From positions 799,001-863,000 of the forward strand of contig NZ_JBGKFB010000001.1 of the NCBI RefSeq assembly GCF_041333735.1: a stretch of DNA of 64,000 nucleotides. The letters are read 5' to 3'. Source of the stretch: Veillonella sp. Lineage in GTDB: Bacteria > Bacillota > Negativicutes > Veillonellales > Veillonellaceae. Positions 57,467 through 64,000 of this stretch are shown here, piece after piece (position 1 is the stretch's first letter; every line of letters starts with the position of its first letter). The position numbers were made by a program, and so were the translations under genes. The notes under the pieces were generated by a model. It made no database searches and was not told the DNA's origin. It saw nothing but the letters and a program-made list of their open reading frames with translations.

Positions 57467-58357
57467 ATGAAACCACTAGTAAAGAAAATGTTAACAGCCG
57501 TATTGTGTGCATCTACTCTAACAGCTCCATTATTTTTGAGTGGTTGTAGTTTTTCTAAGATTGCCAATGGGGTGCAGCAAGGCGCTCAAAAGGCATCGCA
57601 AAAAGACATTCAAGTCTTTAATCAGTATATAGAAGCAGTTGGTAATTTTAACAGTGGTACCGTACGCTTTGGATATGCTATTAATCCTTCCATTCAAAAA
57701 CTAAGAGAGGGTCAACATTTATCAAGCTTTATGGCACCAAAGTTTGATAGCTTACAACAAAAATTACAAGCCGCTAAAGATGCGGGTATACCATATGATG
57801 ATATGAAGGAACCTCTTGATAACGTATTAGCCGTATTAAAGGACATTGTACCAGTAGCAAATGAATTGGATACGTACTACCAAACTAATTCATATCAAGC
57901 AGATAATTATGCTAAGGAACAACAGTTAGGACCTAAATACGTTCAACTATATGATCAATTCTATGCAGCATATAATCAGTTAGACGCAGTAATTCACAAA
58001 CATAATACGGAAAATCAACAAGAACAATTGAAAGAACTTAAAGATTCCGGTAAGAAAAATGCAGCTGCTGCTCAAGAAGTTCATTTACGTTTAACTGCAT
58101 TATTGGATAGCTTTGAAGAAGGCAAGCAAATCGATGTAAATGCGGCGAACCAAGAGTTGCAAGGTATCATGGATGTGTCCAGTAGCATTACTAGTCCGGA
58201 CTATAACTCTGCTAAAAATCATTTAAATACAACTATTGGTAGAATTCGTACATTCTTAGGTGACCAAACAGCTGATCATTACAATGATATGATTGAATCC
58301 TACAATAGCTTTATTGGCAGTGTAAATCGCTTGGATATGAATAAACTTGATAAATAA
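57467..58357 (+). CDS. DUF3829-like lipoprotein, paralogue of the 48822 gene
   Basis: A 296-residue helical lipoprotein (signal MKPLVKKMLTAVLCASTLTAPLFLSGC, lipobox LSGC). It shares with the 48822 product FNQYIEAVGNFN, LREGQHLSSF, DMKEPLDNVLAVL, DNYAKEQQLGPKYVQLYDQF, DSGKKNAAAAQEVHLRLTAL and ITSPDYNSAKNHLNTTIGRIRTFLG. Function unknown. GAGAGG precedes the ATG. The small membrane protein gene at 58408 follows. Confidence 0.82.
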   Translation: MKPLVKKMLTAVLCASTLTAPLFLSGCSFSKIANGVQQGAQKASQKDIQVFNQYIEAVGNFNSGTVRFGYAINPSIQKLREGQHLSSFMAPKFDSLQQKLQAAKDAGIPYDDMKEPLDNVLAVLKDIVPVANELDTYYQTNSYQADNYAKEQQLGPKYVQLYDQFYAAYNQLDAVIHKHNTENQQEQLKELKDSGKKNAAAAQEVHLRLTALLDSFEEGKQIDVNAANQELQGIMDVSSSITSPDYNSAKNHLNTTIGRIRTFLGDQTADHYNDMIESYNSFIGSVNRLDMNKLDK

Positions 58358-58407
58358 TATCTAATCGTATATACCATGTTATGTAATGTTAGGAGAGGAA
58401 CATTTAA

Positions 58408-58665
58408 ATGAGCAAGAAAATGTTATTACCCGTTGGTATAGTTGTTCTGATTATAGGTGTTATCATCTTATTATTAAATCCAGATCCAGCTACAACAAAT
58501 TTGGAAATTGCAAGAAACGCTACTAATGCACGAGACGCAGCTAAAGCGATTTCTTCTAATAATCAAACCTATGCATGGATGTATTCCCTCGGTATGTTCT
58601 TTACTGGTTTTGGCGTGTCCTTAACAATCGGTGGCATACTTGTGAAATTCCTTAAAAAAGATTAA
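58408..58665 (+). CDS. Small two-helix membrane protein
   Basis: An 85-residue protein with an N-terminal helix (LLPVGIVVLIIGVIILLL), a polar stretch (ATTNLEIARNATNARDAAKAISSNNQ) and a second helix (MYSLGMFFTGFGVSLTIGGILV) ending in KKD. No family recognised with certainty. AGGAGAGG precedes the ATG; it lies 51 nt after the lipoprotein gene and probably shares its transcript. Confidence 0.75.
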   Translation: MSKKMLLPVGIVVLIIGVIILLLNPDPATTNLEIARNATNARDAAKAISSNNQTYAWMYSLGMFFTGFGVSLTIGGILVKFLKKD

Positions 58666-58736
58666 TAGGATGTAAGAGATTACAAGCCTCCTAGGTTAAA
58701 TTAAATCAGGATTATAGCTAAATTAAGATTACATTA

Positions 58737-58781
58737 AAGGCTATACTAATAGGTATATCACTATTAGTATAGCCTTTTTTT
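58737..58781 (+). terminator. Terminator
   Basis: AAAGGCTATACTAATAG pairs with CTATTAGTATAGCCTTT, then more Ts. Confidence 0.85.
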
Positions 58782-58866
58782 GTCCCATACATATTTTTAG
58801 ATGCCTTAAAACGTGATATAATTAACTCTAATGGGGCCTAGAGGGTAACGGCTTTTGGAGGTTAGT

Positions 58867-59472
58867 ATGAGTAGCATAGCGCATTTATTTGTGGCTGGTG
58901 GATTTGTAATGTATCCGCTAGTAATTTTTTTGCTCTTTGCGTTGATGATTGGCATTGAGCGTATCGTTTTATATCGCAAGTTTACAAAGGACTTGCGTCG
59001 CTTTAATAAGGTATTAGAAAAGAACCAAAGCTGGGTTATGTTGCCGAGCGTATTGGAACGTGACACATTGGAGCTAGGCTCTTTATTTGCCCGTGCCATT
59101 CGCAGTGCGAAGAACTACAATAGCTTGGAAAATCGTTTGCAAGATATCGTATCCTATGCAGATGAACGCTTGAAACGCGGTTTAAGCTGGCTTAGCATGA
59201 TTGTAACTATGGCTCCACTATTGGGCTTGTTGGGTACCGTTCTTGGCATGATTCGCGCTTTTGCTGTCGTAGGTGGCGATATTGGGGCTCCTACCATCAT
59301 TACGGGCGGGGTATCTGAAGCCTTGGTAGCAACGGCGACAGGCTTGACCGTAGCCATCATTGCACTTGGCTTTCACAGTTACTGTGCGGCAAAGGTCAAC
59401 GATTCTATTACTACATTAGAGCATGAGTGTGGTAATATCCTCGATGCGTACAACGAGGAACATGATATATGA
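58867..59472 (+). CDS. exbB: ExbB/TolQ/MotA-family proton channel subunit
   Basis: A 201-residue inner-membrane protein with three helices and the family's core LSMIVTMAPLLGLLGTVLGMIRAFAVVGGD, plus the GGVSEALVATATGLTVAIIAL channel helix. With ExbD it turns proton-motive force into movement of TonB (or TolA). GGAGG precedes ATG 58867. exbD starts in the overlap of its stop codon. Confidence 0.92.
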   Translation: MSSIAHLFVAGGFVMYPLVIFLLFALMIGIERIVLYRKFTKDLRRFNKVLEKNQSWVMLPSVLERDTLELGSLFARAIRSAKNYNSLENRLQDIVSYADERLKRGLSWLSMIVTMAPLLGLLGTVLGMIRAFAVVGGDIGAPTIITGGVSEALVATATGLTVAIIALGFHSYCAAKVNDSITTLEHECGNILDAYNEEHDI

Positions 59473-59873
59473 GACGACGCACATTAGGGGTTAAAAAAGA
59501 ACCGACAATCATGATTATCCCTATGATCGATATCGTATTCTTCTTATTGGTATTTTTCATGGTGGGTACGCTGTACATGAATACAGAACAGCAAATTCCT
59601 CTAAATTTGCCATCTGCATCTACATCTACGGCAAAATCTATCGAGCCTATTACGATTACCTTAACTACAACGCATACGTTATATATCGATAATCAGGAAA
59701 TTTCTTCGGAACGCTTGGCGGAAGAGGTGCGGTCTATCGTTAAACAAGCACCGCGACAAGCCTTTGTTATCCGTGCATCTAAGGATGTGTATTACAGCGA
59801 GGTTATCGCTCTGTTAGATATGCTCAAGGTTAATGGCGCTAAATATATTAGTGTCGCAACGGAACGGAAGTGA
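59469..59873 (+). CDS. exbD: ExbD/TolR-family energy transducer
   Basis: A 134-residue protein: short cytoplasmic N-terminus, one helix (IMIIPMIDIVFFLLVFFMVGT) with the essential membrane Asp in PMIDIVF, then a periplasmic domain (ITITLTTTHTLYIDNQEIS and VIRASKDVYYSEVIALLDML). It partners ExbB. Overlap with exbB is ATGA; the next gene starts 4 nt after its stop. Confidence 0.92.
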   Translation: MRRRTLGVKKEPTIMIIPMIDIVFFLLVFFMVGTLYMNTEQQIPLNLPSASTSTAKSIEPITITLTTTHTLYIDNQEISSERLAEEVRSIVKQAPRQAFVIRASKDVYYSEVIALLDMLKVNGAKYISVATERK

Positions 59874-59877
59874 TTCT

Positions 59878-60711
59878 ATGTTTGAATCGCATTATTTGAA
59901 ACCGTTCATCGTGTCCTTAGGCATTACGACGATACTCGTATCTGGGATGGGGTTTTCCTTGCGAGGTATGGCGGGCACTGGTGCAGCTCATGATGCGGCA
60001 GAAATTAGCTTTGACTTGCCTGATGATAGTGAAAGTAGCGCAGAGGTGACTGAACAGACTCCACAACCTGAGGAGAAGGTAGCACCAGTAGAGGCAGATC
60101 CTGAACGGGCAGCACAAAAACCTCAATCTCAGCCACGATCTGGGATGGAGGAAGTGACCCCTGGTGAAAATGAACGAACTAAAACATTAGATACAAATGC
60201 TAGTACACAAGAGCAGCGACGAGAATGGGCTATTCCTAAGGCCATTGAATCTGAAGCGGCTGGCGTAGAGCAAGCAGTTGTGACTCATGACAAACAATCA
60301 AAACCGAAAGAAGCGCCTATGGGTAAGGATGTTACATCTGACCCTAATGCCAATGGTGATGGTCGTACGGAATCAGCTGACTTATCATTCTTATCAGATC
60401 TTGCGTGGAGCCTGTTGACCCCAGGTCAGCAAGAATTATTACGACAACCTGCTATCAATCCAAGTGCATATCTTCGTCGTGTCCAAGAACAAGGTGCGAG
60501 ATCTTCCGTGACGGGTACTGTTACGGTGAAGGTGAACTTTGGTGAAGATGGTCATGTTATCGTTGCTCCGAATACACCGCGCATCGTGGTGGATGGCGTA
60601 CCGCCTGATGTGATGGAAGAAGCACTGCGCATTGTTAAAACTAGTGGCAGCATCGTCAACAACTCTGGACGTATACAAACCTTAACAATCCCTGTCGTTA
60701 TGGGACAATAA
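59878..60711 (+). CDS. TonB-like periplasm-spanning protein
   Basis: A 277-residue protein with one N-terminal helix (FIVSLGITTILVSGMGFSL) and a long Pro/Glu/Lys/Gln-rich linker (about 40-180). The C-terminal domain has GTVTVKVNFGEDGHVIVAPNTPRIVVDGVPPDVMEEALRIV, the TonB_C pattern. It would carry energy to outer-membrane receptors. No receptor gene is in the window. ATG 59878 follows GGAAGTG. Confidence 0.82.
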   Translation: MFESHYLKPFIVSLGITTILVSGMGFSLRGMAGTGAAHDAAEISFDLPDDSESSAEVTEQTPQPEEKVAPVEADPERAAQKPQSQPRSGMEEVTPGENERTKTLDTNASTQEQRREWAIPKAIESEAAGVEQAVVTHDKQSKPKEAPMGKDVTSDPNANGDGRTESADLSFLSDLAWSLLTPGQQELLRQPAINPSAYLRRVQEQGARSSVTGTVTVKVNFGEDGHVIVAPNTPRIVVDGVPPDVMEEALRIVKTSGSIVNNSGRIQTLTIPVVMGQ

Positions 60712-60712
60712 A

Positions 60713-60754
60713 GAGGCATATCACATACTATGTATGTAAGATATGCCTCTTTTA
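60713..60754 (+). terminator. Terminator after the exb-tonB operon
   Basis: AAGAGGCATATC and GATATGCCTCTT arms with T tail. Confidence 0.75.
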
Positions 60755-60865
60755 CTTTTGTAGTATTAATTATTTTACTTTTGCAGTATTAGTTAATTGT
60801 AGCGTGTTATTTATACTCTCCAGAATATTATGGAAATATAATTCATACGGAAAAACTGTATCCCA

Positions 60866-61276
60866 TTAATCTTGGTTTGTAAGCATTGTTTTGGTAGAGT
60901 TGAATACCGCAAGGTATACGATAGCACCGCCGATAAATAATGTAACTTGCATAGGTGCACTAAATTGATCGACACGCCATAACGCAAAGGCGTAGAAGAA
61001 CATTGTTACTAGCATGATGAGGAATGCGATGATAACGCGTACATTGGTGTTAACTGCTAGGGACGTAGTAATGCGAGATTTATTGAGTACTACGTAAATT
61101 AAGGATACGATGATATCTGCTGTAAAGATGGAGAATACATAATTGAGATCAAACTCTCCAAATAGAACTACAGCCAAGCCGATAAAGCTGAGCCCAAAGA
61201 ATAGGCGTAATAAAATGCCTATAGTATTCGATTCATTGCGCTGTGCACGACGCTCTTTGCGATTTAAATTTGCCAT
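60866..61276 (-). CDS. Four-helix membrane protein
   Basis: A 136-residue protein: a basic N-terminus (MANLNRKERRAQRNES) then four membrane helices, with a conserved-looking LNKSRITTSLAVNTNVRV loop. No family recognised. GGAGGC precedes the minus-strand ATG. It stands alone between the tonB-like gene and purB. Confidence 0.7.
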   Translation of the reverse strand: MANLNRKERRAQRNESNTIGILLRLFFGLSFIGLAVVLFGEFDLNYVFSIFTADIIVSLIYVVLNKSRITTSLAVNTNVRVIIAFLIMLVTMFFYAFALWRVDQFSAPMQVTLFIGGAIVYLAVFNSTKTMLTNQD

Positions 61277-61619
61277 GAAAGCCTCCCGATAATGATATAC
61301 AAGTCTATGTATATTTAAGATAATCCTAGTATATCATTTTATTAGCACGAATACATAGAGACGGAGTTAATATAACTCAATTCTATTAATTGTTTACTTA
61401 GAAAAGACGTCATAAGTAAAGTCATTATAAGTCAAGTCATCATAAGTCGAAACGTATCATAAGACTTCAATGAATGGCTGTCATCTTTAATAAATACGAA
61501 CGATTAGTAAATTTAATATAATTATCATTCGGAAAATTGTCGGTCTTTCGTTGAATGGAGCTTTCACATATGGTACAATAATCCTATAAATCTAGCTTTT
61601 ATCATGCAAAGGAGACATC
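61277..61619. other. Divergent intergenic region with direct repeats
   Basis: Contains a run of GTCATAAGT, AAGTCATTATAAGTC and AAGTCATCATAAGTC (about 61407-61450), short direct repeats of unknown role, and the purB promoter TTGAAT-17-TACAAT at 61551-61579. No gene is seen. Confidence 0.6.
61551..61579 (+). promoter_or_regulatory. purB promoter
   Basis: TTGAAT (61551-61556), 17-nt spacer, TACAAT (61574-61579), 40 nt before the start codon. Confidence 0.6.
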
Positions 61620-62915
61620 ATGATACCACGTTATACACGAGAAGAAATGGGCCATATTTGGAGCGAGCGCAACGAGTTCGACACAATGTTATTGGTGGAG
61701 ATCCTCGCATCCGAGGCGCAAGCTGAATTGGGCATTATCCCTAAAGAAGCGGCAAAAACAATTCGCGAAAAAGCCGATTTCGACGTTGAGCGCATTCATG
61801 AAATCGAAAAGGAAACAAACCACGATATCATTTCCTTCGTAACAGCAGTAGGCGAATACGTAGGTCCTGAAGCGGCTAAATATATCCACCTTGGTCTGAC
61901 ATCTACAGACGTTAAAGATACAGCGCTTGGTTACATGATGAAACAAGCGTGCGACATCTTGATTGCTGATTTGAAACGCTTGCACGAAGTATTGCGTCGT
62001 CGCGCAGCTGAGTTCAAATATACACCTATGATTGGTCGTACTCACGGTATCCACGGTGAACCAACTACATTTGGTTTGAAATTAGCGTTATGGATGGCTG
62101 AAGTAGAACGCGATATCGAACGCATGGAACATGCTCGTAAAAGCGTTGCTGTAGGTAAACTGTCCGGCGCAGTTGGCACGTACTCCAACATTGATCCATT
62201 CGTAGAGCAATACGTATGTGAAAAATTAGGTCTTGAACCTGTTAAAATCGCTACGCAAGTCGTACAACGTGACCGTCACGCTGAATTGTTGTCTACTATC
62301 GCTGTTGTTGGCGGCACATTGGATAAAATCGGCAAAGAAATCCGTCACTTGCAACGCACAGAAGTACGCGAAGCGGAAGAATATTTCAGCCCTAAACAAA
62401 AGGGTTCCTCTGCGATGCCTCACAAACGCAATCCTATCACTTGTGAAAGAATTTGTGGTATGGCTCGCTTGCTTCGTGGTTATGCTCAATCTGCTTACGA
62501 AGACCAAGCTTTGTGGCATGAACGCGATATTTCCCACAGTTCTGTAGAACGTGTTATCTTGCCAGATGCAACAATTGCATTGAACTACATGCTTCACCTT
62601 ACAATTCGCACTATCGATAAATTGTTGGTATATCCTGAAACAATGCTTAAAAACCTTAACCTTACAGGTGGCCTTGTATTCAGTCAAACAATTTTGACTC
62701 ACCTTGTAGATAAAGGTGCGGTACGTGACGAAGCATACCGTTGGGTTCAAAAATACGCTATGGAACGCTGGCTTGAAGGCAAAGATTTCGCTACAGGTCT
62801 TAAATCTGATGAAAATATCAAGAAATACATGACTGCTGAAGAAATCGATGCATGCTTCGATCCACATAAATTATTGAAACATGTTGATACAATCATGGCT
62901 CGCTTTGGCCTATAA
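61620..62915 (+). CDS. purB: Adenylosuccinate lyase
   Basis: A 431-residue fumarase/aspartase-superfamily enzyme that splits SAICAR and adenylosuccinate in purine synthesis. Signatures are LGLTSTDVKDTALGY, MIGRTHGIHGEPTTFG with the catalytic His, GKLSGAVGTYSNIDP and the signature loop GSSAMPHKRNPITCE with the catalytic Ser. Length is normal. AAGGAGA precedes the ATG. Confidence 0.97.
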   Translation: MIPRYTREEMGHIWSERNEFDTMLLVEILASEAQAELGIIPKEAAKTIREKADFDVERIHEIEKETNHDIISFVTAVGEYVGPEAAKYIHLGLTSTDVKDTALGYMMKQACDILIADLKRLHEVLRRRAAEFKYTPMIGRTHGIHGEPTTFGLKLALWMAEVERDIERMEHARKSVAVGKLSGAVGTYSNIDPFVEQYVCEKLGLEPVKIATQVVQRDRHAELLSTIAVVGGTLDKIGKEIRHLQRTEVREAEEYFSPKQKGSSAMPHKRNPITCERICGMARLLRGYAQSAYEDQALWHERDISHSSVERVILPDATIALNYMLHLTIRTIDKLLVYPETMLKNLNLTGGLVFSQTILTHLVDKGAVRDEAYRWVQKYAMERWLEGKDFATGLKSDENIKKYMTAEEIDACFDPHKLLKHVDTIMARFGL

Positions 62916-62947
62916 TTGTAGGGTACTTCCCATATAACATATGAAAG

Positions 62948-63019
62948 ACTAGGGTAGGTATAGACCAACAAGCCTATGGCACGTGCATTAGGTGTTGGCT
63001 ATATCTACCCTTTTTATTT
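62948..63019 (+). terminator. Terminator of purB
   Basis: GGGTAGGTATAG pairs with CTATATCTACCC, with an inner CCAACA/TGTTGG stem and a T5 tail. Confidence 0.75.
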
Positions 63020-63123
63020 TGAAAGTAACCGGTTATTTATACTGTTTACGGACAATTATGAGTAGGTTCCCTAGTAAGAATTTCTGTATCTTAGGAAAAT
63101 TAGCTATTGTATTAGGAGGTTAT

Positions 63124-64000
63124 ATGAAACGTATCATACGAAAGTACGGACCGCCTATTTTTCACTGTATTAATGACTTTGGACAAGGTTCACTAGCGGC
63201 GCTCATACCGTTCTTTATCGCTAATTTTAGCCTTAATTACTATCAATCGGCGTCCATTATTTTCTGTAACACCGTAGTGGCTTCTGTTGCTCAACCTATC
63301 TTGGGATATGTGGCGGATCGGTGGCGCGTGCCGTGGTTCATTCCTGTAGGTTTTACCGTAACGTTAGTCTCTATCAGCGCCATTGCACTGGCGACGAGCT
63401 ATGAAATGATATTGGCTCTATCGCTTATTGCAGGGATTGGGGCTGCATTGTTCCATCCTGAGGCGGCTCTTCTCGTGAACCGCACGCAATCCAATGAACT
63501 TGGTAATGCCATGGGGCGCTTTGCGGTAGGTGGCAGCGCTGGTTTTGCACTGGGCCCGCTCCTTGCTGGTGGTGTGTACGTCTTTGGCGGCCAATTCCTT
63601 TGGTTGTTCACGGCGATTGCATTGATTGGCGTGTTGCTATATGTGTATGCCTTTACTGGCTCTACAAATACCGATGCTATTGGTGAAAGTAAAAGCTCTG
63701 CTAAATCTACTGATAGTGGGATCAACGATTGGGTTAGCTTTGGGAAACTGTTCTTTGTAATAGCTTCTCGATCTATTTTATTCTCTGTGTTATCCATCTT
63801 TATTCCTATTCTGTACATTACCGTTATTAACGGCGAAGCTGGTGCCTCTAGCTTGGCCCTCACTATGTACTTTGCAATGGGCGCTGTTCTTACCTATATG
63901 GGCGGGGCTCTATCTGATAAATTAGGCTTCCTTAAAACAGTTCGCTTAGGCAATCTTATCTTCTTGCCATCTGTTTTAGTGTTTATCTTTGTGCCTAACA
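63124..64000 (+). CDS. MFS transporter, fosmidomycin-resistance (Fsr) type, 3' truncated by window edge
   Basis: A partial gene, 292 codons to the window end with no stop. The product starts MKRIIRKYGPPIFHCINDFGQGSLAALIPFF and shows the Fsr-type pattern: PILGYVADRWRVPWFIPVG, LIAGIGAALFHPEAALLVNR, GRFAVGGSAGFALGPLLAGG and GGALSDKLGFLKTV. Family members are 12-helix drug:proton antiporters. TTAGGAGGT precedes ATG 63124. About 110 residues are probably missing. Confidence 0.85.
   Translation, partial: MKRIIRKYGPPIFHCINDFGQGSLAALIPFFIANFSLNYYQSASIIFCNTVVASVAQPILGYVADRWRVPWFIPVGFTVTLVSISAIALATSYEMILALSLIAGIGAALFHPEAALLVNRTQSNELGNAMGRFAVGGSAGFALGPLLAGGVYVFGGQFLWLFTAIALIGVLLYVYAFTGSTNTDAIGESKSSAKSTDSGINDWVSFGKLFFVIASRSILFSVLSIFIPILYITVINGEAGASSLALTMYFAMGAVLTYMGGALSDKLGFLKTVRLGNLIFLPSVLVFIFVPN

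Noticed and set aside
62226..62867. 213-residue minus-strand frame opposite purB
   Set aside because: Shadow frame of an unmistakable adenylosuccinate lyase; Phe/Cys-rich composition and no start signals.

Overview
The window reads as chromosome of a Veillonella-like Negativicute (class inferred, not proven). Three features point there. The base composition is moderately AT-rich. The propionate pathway is present (methylmalonyl-CoA mutase small and large subunits plus the MeaB GTPase), next to a large FAD/Fe-S D-lactate dehydrogenase. ExbB/ExbD/TonB proteins show an outer membrane in a lineage whose genes otherwise look Firmicute. Nearly all genes lie on the + strand. I saw no rRNA, tRNA, insertion sequence or prophage.

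Layout. 1-3.8 kb: an IclR regulator followed by an M20 amidohydrolase and a DcuC-type transporter. 3.9-14.1 kb: an accessory block of paralogous secreted proteins and small membrane proteins. It is interleaved with five copies or remnants of a type I toxin-antitoxin module (holin-like 33-residue toxin, antisense RNA on the other strand). It also carries three copies of a 53-55 nt hairpin whose arms covary. 14.1-22.4 kb: a complete type II-A CRISPR-Cas locus: divergent tracrRNA, cas9, cas1, cas2, csn2, a 65 nt leader segment and 28 repeats. Related toxin-antitoxin remnants lie on both sides of it. 22.6-28.6 kb: flavin reductase-like protein, 3-methyladenine DNA glycosylase I, a candidate sRNA, DUF554, HigBA, an ArsC/Spx-like protein, and an odd protein that keeps only the membrane part of a metal P-type ATPase. 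28.6-34 kb: organophosphate antiporter, a full CPx P-type ATPase with CsoR-like operators, nitroreductase, and an OhrR-like regulator with no cysteine. 34-43.5 kb: small secreted protein, carboxymuconolactone decarboxylase-like protein, an M50-like protein lacking its zinc motif, BFD-like ferredoxin, NagZ-like lipoprotein, an Abi_2 HEPN protein preceded by its own small RNA, FucO-like dehydrogenase, ClC exchanger and TauE-type permease. 44-51 kb: D-lactate dehydrogenase, TPR lipoprotein, HicAB, DUF3829-like lipoprotein and RarD. 51-57 kb: cobalamin riboswitch, mutA, mutB and meaB. 57-64 kb: second DUF3829-like lipoprotein, exbB-exbD-tonB, purB, and the start of a fosmidomycin-resistance-type MFS gene cut by the window edge.

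How the genes fit together. D-lactate oxidation feeds pyruvate and electrons into the cell. MutAB/MeaB interconverts succinyl-CoA and methylmalonyl-CoA on the way to propionate, here placed behind a B12 sensor. The defence content is rich: CRISPR-Cas9, Abi_2 plus ncRNA, HigBA, HicAB and type I modules. The most interesting signals are the Abi_2/ncRNA pair, the repeated type I toxin module and its orphan antisense promoters around CRISPR-Cas, the domain-stripped P-type ATPase sharing operators with a full one, the covarying leader hairpins, and a strongly over-represented word TGGTGAAAGC that looks like a DNA uptake sequence.
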